Positions 35,417-46,438 of a DNA stretch of 64,000 bases are shown here, in pieces. The DNA lies in the NCBI RefSeq assembly GCF_000711695.1, contig NW_013547014.1, positions 186,001 through 250,000 of the forward strand, read 5' to 3'. Made by a program: the position numbers and the translations under genes. Position 1 is the first letter of the stretch. Each line of letters begins with the position of its first letter. This DNA is from Tilletiaria anomala UBC 951. Taxonomy: Eukaryota > Basidiomycota > Exobasidiomycetes > Georgefischeriales > Tilletiariaceae. The notes beneath the pieces are model-generated. The model did not search any database and was not told the origin of the DNA. It saw only the letters and a list, made by a program, of their open reading frames with translations.

Positions 35417-38400
35417 TCAGACAGAAGCGGAGATGCAGTAATAAAGCGAAGCTGTCTCAAGCAAGCCGGCCTTGATATGCTCCCACTCGTTGGATAGCTG
35501 GCTCTCTATTTTGAGGCGATCAGACTCGTTGACGCGCTTCACGTGAATTTCGAAACAGGCGGATCTGCCCCACGAGAACCCATCACGACACGGTCAAGGG
35601 TCAGTAACCCCAGTCAGAAAGACTGTCTGCGCTTTCCAGGCCAAACTCACACTGGTCGGTGGTCCGACACAGTAGTCTCGCATCGTCGATAGTCCAGGCA
35701 CATCACCTTGTTTGTGCCTCGGTCGTGCCACAAGATTCGATCGCACCAAGCAGGCGATCTTTTCTTCTCCGACGTGTCCCACTGGTTCGTGTGCCGATCG
35801 AACTTGTATGTGGGTATGAAAATGATCGGAGCCTCGTTGAACGTCTTGAGACGGAACCGCGGATTCTCGTTCATCTCGCGTCGCAACTGATCTGCGTCAA
35901 GCAACGGCTGCAGGTCTCCGTTGGAAAGGTGTTTCAGACATCGCTCCCGTTTCATATCGATTCGATCTGCAGACGGGCATCGTCAATCACTTGCTCAACC
36001 ACACGCCAGGTTGTAGCCCGTTACTCACAGTTCAAATCTCCGGACCAAAAGACGGCTTCATGGTCCAGGATCATCTCTCCATTTCCACCGCCAACATAGG
36101 CCATCAGGGCAGCAGCCTTGGTCGCCATGCCAGCTTCGAGAACGCTAGCATTCTCAATGATATGAAGCACATTCTCATTGCGCCGCTGCACATGGCGCTG
36201 GCCGGCGGCGAGATGACAGTTGACGAAGCACATGCTCGTGTCATCGACGACCAGTCGCGCGACAATCGCACCCTTGTTCCCGTATCGACCACCCATGCCG
36301 GTCTTGACAATTCCGAGCGCACAATCGCGTAGCGACCCAGTTTCAGCCGTCCGGACGAAGATGCATGTCATCAGCCCAACAAGCATCTCTGAATGGATCA
36401 ACGTATAGGGCTCATCCGCATGGAGCGCAAGCCGGACGGCTGACACAAGCTTGTCCTCCCATTTGCGATACTGCGAAGAAATGCGGTCTCCAAGCTCATG
36501 TCCGACCTTTTTCTTGCCCAGCAGCAAGCTCTTGGCTGTCAAGCGCTTGTCCTCCAAATCGATAAGCTCCTGCAGGCCAAATATGATGATATCAGGACGC
36601 TCGCCACTACTCAAGAACCTTGGCAGGAATTCGAAATTTTCCTGGTCGGCATTGAGGTCCTCTGGCTCCGCTGCATCGATGTTCCACGTGAGCTGCAGTG
36701 TTCGGATGGGACGATGCGTGCAGAACTCTCGTTCGCGCTTGTTCAATTCCCCCTCGATCCAGTCTGTCGCAAGCAGACCATCCCATATCTGGACGTGTCC
36801 ATCCTGGCCGCCACTGGCAACTTGCAGTCTCCCGATGTTGATTCCGAACGAGTCAACGCGCATGCCAATGACAGGCTCTGTATGCGCAGGCCATAATTTG
36901 AGGATTTTGAAGGGTCTCTCTGAGACATCGTAGACGATGATTTTGCCGGCTTTGTTGGACGCCCACAGAAAGTTGACAACACCGGCCAGCGATGTGATCC
37001 CATGTTGCGTGCACATCAGCACCGACTGGCATTGGAGCCGATCGCGTGACCAAATGGATATCTGGAGTGTTGAAAGTTCTGTCAGTAAAGGCAGCAGGTA
37101 TTGAGGAGTCTAGGAATGAGCTCACATGTCCGCTTTCGTGTCCGAGATAGACCACATGGGGTTGCATTGGAATGATGGCACCGCTAGTGATGGATCCAAC
37201 AGAGTCCAGCATCTCGGGTGGGATCGTAGCTGGTCGACTGAGCGCATTGAACGGTTTGTTGTCAGCAAAAGGGTTGTGAACAGTGATTGACGGGCCAGAC
37301 CTGCGTCTTCCGAATGCCTCTTTGGCCTGGTGCTTGCGGTCGTGGGGAGGATCTGTAGCAACCCACAGCTGGTCGCCGAGAATCAGTGGGAGTGAAACTT
37401 TGTGGTCGAACGGGATGCGTTGCGTGAATGGTTGCATGTCCAGCGTGACGAGTGCAAGGACGCCTGCTCCATTCTTCCGCGGCATCCAGATGGACATCTT
37501 GCCCCCCTCGTCAATGATGATCATGCCGCTGCCGACGCGGACCATCTTAATGATCGCTTCTCCGTGCAAGTTGGTCCTCGATGCGACCTCCTTTCCTTCG
37601 CTTGTGTCCAACTCCCAGATGTGCCCATTTGCCATACCTATCCAAACGTAGCGACCGAGGTCCATGCTCGATTGCATCGGCCGGAATACCAGAGCGGTGA
37701 CCTTTGCCCCACCTCCACCGATAGCAAAGATTTTCTCCGCCTCAGCACTGCCGCTATTTCCGGTGCTGTACACTTTGACTTTGCTCCCAGATGCAGTGAC
37801 AATCACATGTCCGCAGACGGCAAAGTCATGGAAGTGGGCTTTGGCGGACGTCATCCACGGCAGCTCATACGTGGGAGGTCGACGATTCGCGTGCGAAGAG
37901 TCGGGTAAAAGCTCCGCTACTGTTGCTGACAACGCTTGTGTATCCACTTTGAGAGTGTTGCCTGCTGATGCTCGTCGTTCATGCCGACGATATGGACGGC
38001 GCAAGGAGGCACTGGTGCTAATCACGCGTTCGTTCAGCGACCCCAGCGCGGAATTGAGGTCGCTTGTCCCGAAAGGGGACTCTGAATCAGTCGGGAGCCC
38101 CAGACCGAAAAGGTTGAATGGAGAAGAAGTATGCTGCGGCATCGAGTGGGCCTGTCGAACCGCTTCTTCGTCATATACATTTTCGTCTGATTCGCTGTCG
38201 TCCTCGTCCGAGGAAGCCGCGGCAGATAAGCTGGTCAGATCTGGACTGCCCGTACTTCCAGGTCCACTGGAGCTATACAAAGGTTCCGGTGACAGACGCT
38301 GGCGAGATGCTGTCGGAATTGATGACCGCGGAACTGGTAGTGTTTGCGTCCCAGGTACAATCGGGCTTTGTGACGTCTTCGCGCTTCGTTCTATGACCTG

Positions 38401-39288
38401 AGCCGGGCCGCTTTGCTGAGTGCTCGCGTTTGAGTACACCGGAGGCAGCATTGGGAGTGGTGAAATGGACCGATCGAAGGCAGCAAAAGCTGGCGAACCT
38501 GGTTGCTGTAGTCTCGATGCGGCCGAAGCGGGAGCTGCCGTTGCTTCTCTTACTGAACTTTGCAGCTGTCCTATGGAGGGCCCGTTCTGCTCGACAGGGC
38601 AAACACGACTCGGCTTGGGAGGAAGGGGAGGAGGCCGGCGAGTCACTGCGTTACCTTGCAGCGGCGGCAAGGCACTTAGGAGATCTTTTTTCACTTCGCA
38701 AGGCTCAGTCGTGGCCACCAGATCTTCCGAGCGCCAGGCTGCGGGATGATCTCGAGCAACAGAGCTAACAAGCGAGGCGCTTGATGTGCCGAGCCTACGT
38801 GGTGGCACGACTGGAAGCCCGTGAACTGGCTTGAACATGCCACCGGAGTCGACATGATTTTCGGCACGAGCTCTTTGTGCTGCGTCTACCAGCCGTTGTT
38901 CGGTTACGTTGGCGGTCGTGCTGCCATTGCTTACGATTGTAAGCGAGTGGGCAAACGCTGCATGTTCCCCTTCTTCGCGAGAATGGATTGAGGATGCAGG
39001 GGGAGCTGGGAGCGGTCGGGAAGGCGGATGCGCGACAGCGTCCCGCTGAGCCCGCTGAAAGTGCATATTGCTAACCCCTGCACCTTTCCTCGAGCCCGGC
39101 GCAGAGCGTACGTCGCCGTCCGTGCTGTACGCCGAAAGCAATCACAATCGCAAACGACGTCACGCCCACGCTGAGTACTCCAATTGACCCGCCGCGCGAA
39201 AGGTAGGGGGAGGGGATGCCTCCTATCGTGGCGTTGTCGGCTGCAGAGCCTTCGCCAAGCTCTTAGACAGTGCTCACCCAATGGTCAT
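35417..39288 (-). CDS. Inositol polyphosphate 5-phosphatase with WD-like N-terminal half
   Basis: Removes the 5-phosphate from phosphoinositides or inositol polyphosphates; the layout matches the fungal group of fission yeast SPAC9G1.10c. Exons 39288-39278, 39124-37126, 37061-36029, 35966-35651 and 35564-35417; introns 153, 64, 62 and 86 nt. The product is 1168 aa. Residues 1 to about 420 are disordered and proline-rich. Residues about 430-770 form a beta-propeller-like region (IWELDTSEGKE, GHESGHISIWSRDRLQ, DGHVQIWDGL). The catalytic domain runs from about 785 to 1119, with LQLTWNID, IIFGLQELIDLEDK, GMGGRYGNKGA, FWSGDLNYRID, SPAWCDRILWH and SDHRPVSACF. The first exon is only 11 nt and is the least certain part; the ATG at 39066 inside exon 2 is the alternative start. 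Confidence 0.88.
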
Positions 39289-40400
39289 GTTGCTGTGAGT
39301 ACTGCATTAATCATCCGATCCATACCTATGCGCGCTTTGTACATGTAAATTCTACCGGCGCTTTGAAAGGTCGACATCCGACTGTGAACGCTGACCGCCA
39401 GTGACTTGACTCGTGGTGATTCTTGGCCCCAAGTCTGGCGAATAGATAAAGTTGAGAGAGATCTAGGCACGAGCGGAGCAGTGCCAGTTCTTTCTTTTAG
39501 TGAAGCTGCTGGCGGCCCATCGTCAACCCTAGAATGAAACTCTTGAAGCTCGCTGATATGAAATCCGTAACAGTTAGGGACATTTCGCGAAAAGAAAGAA
39601 CTGTTAAAGTATGTGAAGGCAATCGTCGTTCTGATTTCTGGTAATCTGATTCCCCAAAGAGGGGGGATATGGCCTCGTTCCCCATAAGACATCTTGGAGC
39701 AAGCTCTGTGCATGTGCCATGCGCATACATTAAATAAAAGGCAGATATGAGGCGATGCCACAATTTGGACACCCACTTAACACCCACTGAGCGATGTTCC
39801 GGAAAGAAGAGCACCAGCCTATACCCCAAGGTCTAGATCCAACCCCTCCACAGCAGGCCCTCGTTGTAATCCTGATTTTGGGTATCCATGAATGCGGGCA
39901 TGCTACTGCCCTTTGCTGCTTGGCGTCAGTTGCCCTTCGCCTTTGTGCTGAAGCTTAAAATGTATACGCCACTAGTTCATCCGTCGGACGAAGTCCAGCG
40001 GCGAATTGGTCACCCCGTCGTTCAAGTCGCCTTGCCAGCCCTGTGACGAGAAATTTAGAGGAGGACGAAGTCGCCGAAAGGCCTCCCTCAGCATGTTGAC
40101 TATGGCTACCCAAAACTTAGTTCCCCATCGTCGGTTGTGGTACGATCGAGCCGGAAGGCTGCCGGGCCCGAACCCAAGCCAAGCCAAACACAGGTGTTCT
40201 CAGCGTCTGAAACATCGCAGCCGGGCATGTCGATGCTTTGTCCTAGTGAGCCTTGGTGAATGTAACGAAGGCAAATCCCACACAGCGGCGAAAGGGAGAG
40301 TAGAGCGGGATCTTGTAGGAAAACATGTTGAAAAGCGTCCACCCGAGACCGGAGGAGATTGTACGCCCGCCGATTCCCGACATGGATCTTATCAAGGCGG
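39289..40400. other. Intergenic: 5-phosphatase promoter and Vfa1 3' flank
   Basis: About 1.1 kb with no supported gene. GC is lower than in the flanking genes, most visibly at 39300-39780. Open frames of up to 170 codons have no conserved-looking content. Confidence 0.45.
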
Positions 40401-41087
40401 TCACGCTGCACTTCCTGCTGCTGGCTTTGACGGCGCTAGCTGGGATTTGAGTTCTCCACGTGGTGCAGCCGGCATGGAAAGCTCCTTTGCCCTCTTAATC
40501 GCGTCGCGTTTCTTGTAAGCGTCGAATCGCATGTTATAGAAGTCTCGATGGAGCGTGTACCGGTCATGTTTACCTTCTGTCTTGCCTGGCGCAGTGCCAT
40601 ATGTTGTCGTTGGCTTTGAATTCGCTGGGGCACTGAATGGACTATCTCCGGTTGCGGACGAATCGAGCAGGGACGACAAGCCGGAAAACCAGGACTGGTT
40701 CTTGTTCTTGTTCCTGTTTTTGTCTTTGTCTGCTTTGTCTCCTTCCCCTTTCTCTTTCCCCTCTTCGTCAATCTTGGATTTCGCAGCCTCTTCTCGCTTC
40801 TTCTGCCGTTCCTCGTACTCTAACTTAATCTTATTGATCTCCGCCTGGCTCACTTTCTCTGGCAATACTTGGGCGCAGGGCAAGCCGGCCAAAGCAACTG
40901 AATGATCAGCGATCTGCGAGGCAAAGTGCCGATCGGACAGGTGCGATTCGCAAACGTAGAAGAAGTCCTCCGCCGGCAATGACTGAGAGACGAGCACATG
41001 TGGCGAAGGGCGGTAGCATACAAGGCAGGGCTTCGCCGTGCCGGCCAATCGATGGATGTAGTGGTTGACGGGGCGGGGGGCAGTCAT
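40401..41087 (-). CDS. VFA1: Vps4-associated protein 1
   Basis: A small partner of the AAA ATPase Vps4, which acts in ESCRT-III disassembly at endosomes. It is a single exon of 228 aa, and the start at 41087 has G at -3. The N-terminal signature is clear: NHYIHRLAGTAKPCLVCYRP, then DFFYVCESHLSDRHFAS, with Cys21, Cys24, Cys46 and His49 set as a zinc-binding C-x2-C...C-x2-H. A Lys/Glu-rich coiled middle (residues about 75-125) and a conserved C-terminal LHRDFYNMRFDAYKKRDAIK segment, which is likely the Vps4-contact helix, follow. Length and order match yeast Vfa1. Confidence 0.87.
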   Translation of the reverse strand: MTAPRPVNHYIHRLAGTAKPCLVCYRPSPHVLVSQSLPAEDFFYVCESHLSDRHFASQIADHSVALAGLPCAQVLPEKVSQAEINKIKLEYEERQKKREEAAKSKIDEEGKEKGEGDKADKDKNRNKNKNQSWFSGLSSLLDSSATGDSPFSAPANSKPTTTYGTAPGKTEGKHDRYTLHRDFYNMRFDAYKKRDAIKRAKELSMPAAPRGELKSQLAPSKPAAGSAA

Positions 41088-43241
41088 GACCGGCCGAGAA
41101 AGATAGACGTTATGCCCACCCGCGTGGCCGACTTCCTTGGGGCTGGCTCCGGATATTCCGACAAGCACAGTCTGTTACTGGACAAGGACCTTGCAACGGA
41201 TGACGCCTAAGACATGAGATATCGGACGAACCAGATTGATGGTACAATTTCAATTGATAGGAGAAATTGATGATGCCCAATTGCTTATCAACAAGAGAGT
41301 GGTTCTGCAAGTAGTTGCGGCAGTCTTGATTTAGTCCCTCGCAAAATACATAGCACTGTCGCCATTTACGCAGCGATTTCAAATCTGATTTGTTGAAATC
41401 TCCCAAAGCACACTCGATAAATAAACAAATATGAACGCGAGCATTGGTCTTACTTCCATCACACGAATGCTTATGAACCATGGCTCTCGGAGAACTCGAC
41501 GGTCACCTAGGATCTATCCGTCATCTTGCAAATCTCACCTCGATCTGAATGGAGCCAGAGCGTAGGGAAGCTGTATGCACAACGCGCCGTACCACCTGAA
41601 GAAACCTGCGCTGCAAACTTGGTCATGGTAGCCCAATCGTGCATGTACACCGAGTCCCAGCTTCGACAGTAGCTTCATCACATCTCATTACCAGGGTTCG
41701 ACAAGGATGGCCACTCTACAACGTCACCGTTACCGCTGCCAATGCTGGTGATGCTGGTGCAGCTGATGTTCTTTCATTTGACTTAAATCCCCTTTGAGAA
41801 CACTACGCTACATTACGAGCCATCACGGTCGATATCAATTGAACTTCAAGACACTTTTCGCAGATGCATGGACAAAGCCGAGGGCTGCTATTGCATGTAT
41901 CATAACATGCTTTCCCTCCACACACTGCGATTTATCGGTTACAAATGGCGAATTTCATCATTCACAGACATGGACTTGGGGAGAGAGATACAAAGTGCTC
42001 ATCAATGATGTTCATTCAGCTTCGGTGCCGGAGTGAGGGTGCTCGCCCCCTCGATTTTGTTTCGACAAGATATCAAAGCCGGGCGGGTCAGCCACATGCT
42101 CTTTGTTGTATACCTGCTCAGTCCTAAAAACACAGACCAATGCCTTCGTCCGACGCTCATCTCAACGCCTGGTACCTCGTGGACATCAGGTTCAGCGGTG
42201 CCAATATCATGTAACCAATTGAGCTATTCGAAGACATCATCGAATGCGGGTTATCAGATGGAAGATATTGTCTTAAAGGGAACATTCTGAGAGCTCCTTT
42301 CCCCCCGTCTCAAGCATCCCCCTTGGCATTAACGAGGTCGACAGCGAGTTTACAAGCGTCCAGAAGCTTTGGGTGCTGCAGTGTCAAATACGAGAGAACA
42401 CAGCGTGGGCTAATTAGTACCGCATCTTGCCAACGGATTTTTATCACAGACACTTTGACGTAGGCGGTATCCAAATCCTCCTGGGTATTTATCTTTCGAA
42501 CGCCCATCTGGCCCTTGCGCTTTGCAGCAGATATTGGGCATTTACATTTTCAAAGAAAAGGACGTCATCACACAGAAGCTGATGTTCTCGCTCTATTTGT
42601 GGGACAGCTCATGACCAAGGCCCATGCCCGTCGGCCACAACGCTTTCTACCCGTATGCGCCTGAAATGCTTGGACAGTGCACCATGCTATAATCGAATAT
42701 GACCATCAAGTGTGGGGATCAGACCAAGCAACCTGCCAATCGTGAGCTCAGGAGCGAAGACGAGCGAATCTACTACTTCCAGCATGAGTTAGACTCTGTT
42801 GGCATAGGGAGGTAGCCCTTGAATGTAATGAGAACAGTAATCTCCAATTGTCATAGGATGGTCAACGAAACAGAGCAATGGTGAACCGATGACATACGAA
42901 AATGGTACATCAGAAAGAGGGCAAGCAGCTCAGTCATAATCAGGCGGGAGGTGACACAGCCTGACAGGTCGTATATGATGAGGTCATCGACGCAATGTTC
43001 CGCTTTTTCGACTCAGACTCATCATACCATCACTCAGTCGCCAACCGCGATCTAAATGCATCTCATGGCTCTTCGCTACATCCAACATTTCACATCTTGA
43101 CTCTGCTCGCACTCAACCAACCCAAGCTGAAGATGAGTGCTGAGTAACGAGGTCTTCGCACGAAGCACACGCCCTGGTTTCCGACGAGTCATGTTCTATG
43201 CGCAGCCTTGGACTCTAACATTTTGAAACGCTTTGCTCAGC
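41088..43241. other. Gene-poor lower-GC divergent intergenic region
   Basis: This is the largest gap, 2.15 kb, between the divergent Vfa1 and IBA57 genes. It is visibly poorer in GC than the rest of the window. Frames are short. Two patches look faintly protein-like: plus strand 42150-42290 (DAHLNAWYLVDIRFSG, then a stop, then ELFEDIIECGLSDG) and minus strand 42310-42507 (65 codons starting MGVRKINTQ). Neither is recognisable. No terminal repeats or transposase-like motifs were seen. Confidence 0.5.
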
Positions 43242-44739
43242 ATGACTTTAAGCGTGTACACCATGCTTTCCGCGCTGCCAAGTCGGGGCTTCGGTCTCCT
43301 CCAACATATCCGTTCGCTCCAACAAATACAGCGGAAGAAATGTGTCTCCATTTCGCGTTGCCGCTTTTCCATCAGCTGTCGCGCGATCGTCTCTGCCTCT
43401 TCAATGCGGCAACGGCCAGGCGGCTTGACAAACGAGTCGGCGAACAGCAGCAGCATGTACGTTTGTGTGCCACATCGCGGCGTGCTTTCAATGAGAGGCC
43501 GGGATACTTTCAAGCTACTGCAAGGTCTCTTCTCGAACGACGTGACCAAGCTGGAACGGCGCCTGAAGCAACAACAGGCGTGGGGCGAGGTACACGACGC
43601 CTTGTATGCTGCGCTCATGACGCCGCAAGGACGCATGGTCGCCGACGTCTTCTTGCATCTGCCGGCTGGATCTGCTGACGACGACCCAGAAGTTTTGGTA
43701 GAGCATGATACGCGCATCGGCCCTCAGATCCTCAGCTTCATCAAGAAATATAAGCTGCGGAGCAAAGTCAAGATCGCAGACGTCACCGACGAATGGCAAG
43801 TGGGCCAATTGCTTTCGCCGGCACTGGGTCCGCACAGATTAGCATCGGAGGCCAATGCACTTATACTCAGGGACAACCGAGCGCCAAAAATGGGCTTTCG
43901 TGTGCTTTCTCGCAAATGCACAAAGCTTACCTTCGAGCCATCAGATCGGCACGGAGAAGCGTATACCATCCATCGGATCTTGCAGGGAGTGCCAGAAGGC
44001 TCGCAAGACATCCTCTTCGAGCACGCCGTACCGTTAGAGGTCAACCTAGACTACATGGGCGGGGGTAAGCTGCAATCTACGTTTTTGCGCGCCGCCTTTA
44101 AACTGAGAAGATGACGCGACCGTTTTCTTGTACTTCCAGTCGACTTTCGCAAGGGTTGCTACGTTGGACAAGAGCTGACGGCGAGGACGCATCATACTGG
44201 CGTTGTCCGGAAACGCTTCCTGCCCATCTCGCTGTATGACCCGTCCGAGAAGTGAGTTGACCTCAGCCACGTACCGACAAGGAAATCCGCTAACAGCCCT
44301 TACCCCCAATGCACTGCCTAGACCGCCGATAGCTCTGCAAGTGAGCAGAGATTTCGACCGTGCTCTGCCAAAGCCAGGTTCGGAAGTACGTTCGTCGCCT
44401 GCTGCGTCCGCTGTGTCACCTACATCATCACATGCCGAAGGAGATTCCACGCCCGCAGGTTCCAGCCGCGGTAGATCGGCTGGGAAGCTCTACTCGGGCG
44501 TGCACAACATTGGCCTCGCGTGCTTGCGGCTCGAGCAAGTCGAGCGATGGGTCGGGCCCTCTCGCGCTGGTAACGCACAGGGCGCGCAGCGACATGAAGG
44601 ACAGGACGCAGATGTGCACAAGGAAGGCGGGTTGCACATGACGGTCCAGACACCTGATGGGAGTGTGCTCGCGGTCAAGCCTTGGATCCCTACTTGGTGG
44701 AATACGAGGGATGGGCACAGGGAGTCAGCGCAGCACTGA
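43242..44739 (+). CDS. IBA57: Mitochondrial iron-sulfur cluster assembly factor IBA57 (CAF17-like)
   Basis: A folate-binding GcvT-like protein of the mitochondrial matrix that acts with Isa1/Isa2 in maturing [4Fe-4S] proteins such as aconitase and lipoate synthase. Exons 43242-44064, 44140-44251 and 44322-44739; introns 75 and 70 nt. The product is 450 aa. The basic, Ser-rich start ([17 protein letters not shown]) is a likely presequence; the first ATG is at 43242, and one at 43263 is also possible. The aminomethyltransferase fold begins with [20 protein letters not shown]. The diagnostic [13 protein letters not shown] motif, with Cys281, lies across the first splice junction, which confirms the join. 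A Ser/Gly linker of about 60 residues splits the C-terminal beta-barrel part. Confidence 0.93.
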
Positions 44740-46438
44740 AAGCTGACCGCTGACCATTGAATGCTGGAATTGCTCTTTGGAGAGAGAAGTATATATACAT
44801 GCCCCGAAAGCGATGCACCCAGCACGATTCCAGCGTGCTCTACCCCTTTCTCTTTGCATTGTTCTCCCTCGTGCCTCCTAGGGCATGTGAGCCTTTCAAC
44901 AACAGCCTTGCGTCACCACTCATTTTGGACGGCTCCGAGCTCGCCTGGGAAGCTGAATCGCGTCACACAGGATTTCCCCTATACCTCATCGATTCAAAAC
45001 GCATCTATTCAATCCTTGGAAGTCGGGCTTGCTAACACATTGCAGCTTGACGAATGTTTCGACATGTCTCAATATAGACCGGACGATCACAGTACTTCAA
45101 CAAGCGTCCAGTTTTATGCCATGGCTTCATCGAGCTTTTTGTCAAAATCCAAGGCAATCCATATTTCCTTTACTTTTCTTTTCTTCAATCTCTCGATTTG
45201 TTGGCACAGTTTTGCTGGCTGCTGAAATCTGGTTTCTTTTGCCTTCCCCAATTTCCATGATCTTCAATTCTACATCTGTGCAATGCGCGTGATGCGGTGA
45301 ACTGTAGGCAGCCAAGTATTACTGACTCTACCAAGCCCTTCGGTCCGCTGCGATGCCAGCCCAACGCTTGGCATCTCTCGCTTCGGATGAGTTCTTTCAT
45401 TTTGCACCCACCCAGCCACACAGCTTCGGTGACCAGGGGTCGGCCCAACTCCCGCAGCTCCCTCTGAGCCGAGGGTCTGTCAGACTTGTGTGGAATACGT
45501 TCGCCGGCTTAATCGAAGATATGGAAGGTAGCAAAGGAACCATGCGCGGAGATGGAAACGAGCGCGGCGGGACTCCACAACACGCGGAAGCTAGTTCCCG
45601 CCAACATTATTTAATTAGACGCCATTTGCATCCGCATTGGGATGGCATCTGCATTTCAGGTTAAGCTTGTAGCAGCTGTCTCTGCTACATTGTGCCGATA
45701 GTAGACGAGGCTATCCATCCCTTGGATTATTCCCCACAATCTTCTCCTCATTCGCTGGTGGTCTGATGAGCCCCAGCTCGGCGCATTGAGAACCTGGACA
45801 GACGCTTCCAAGCGATTTTCAGGCAGACAGGCAAAGTGGAGTCGCCTTCAGCAACCCTGTCCCCGGCGCAACTGACGCTGTCATTGCCGCTGCCTTCGCG
45901 GCCACGCAAAGCCCTAAGCCTGACTTCTCTATCATCTTCGCCTTCGCCTTACCACTCGCACCCGCCATCTCCCCTCCTAAACCCCAGCGGCAGAGGTAGT
46001 AAGTTATCTCGAACGCCTTCGCCAGCGCTCGGAGCTATACCTAGGTCATCAGTCCCTGCCAACAAGGAAGGTAACAGCGACGTCAATCTATCATCGTATT
46101 CGCCCGCAGCATCATGGAACTCTGATCCACGTGCTGCTCGACAAACATTCACCACGCTGCAAGCTGATTCAGAGCTCAGGAGGCGGGGGACCCATGCATG
46201 TCGCGCTCTTCGACCCGGTAGTGATACCAACGCGGACATCAGCGAGCGATTATTGAGTGACGCGAGCAGGAGCGAGGATTCACCGACATCAGATCCTTTC
46301 GCTTTTGTGAAATTGCTTTCTACCACAGAACAGATAGCCGGCACAGTAACGAGCTCAGCAGTACCCGCAGGAGGGGGAACAACAGCAAAGGCACTAGCAA
46401 CACCAGAGTCTTCCATCCTGGCAGAGACTCACGACAAA
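44740..46438. other. Intergenic with an open frame leading into the mannosidase gene
   Basis: From 44740 to about 45770 I see no gene; GC is modest. From about 45770 to 46438 the plus frame of the mannosidase stays open and encodes a Ser/Pro/Thr-rich sequence (SPSPYHSHPPSPLLNPS) but offers no ATG. It may be the 5' leader or part of a longer N-terminus reached through an unseen 5' exon. Confidence 0.45.

Noticed and set aside
41088-43241. Possible mobile or virus-like element in the low-GC gap
   Set aside because: I found no terminal repeats, target-site duplication or protein motif of a transposase, reverse transcriptase or capsid.
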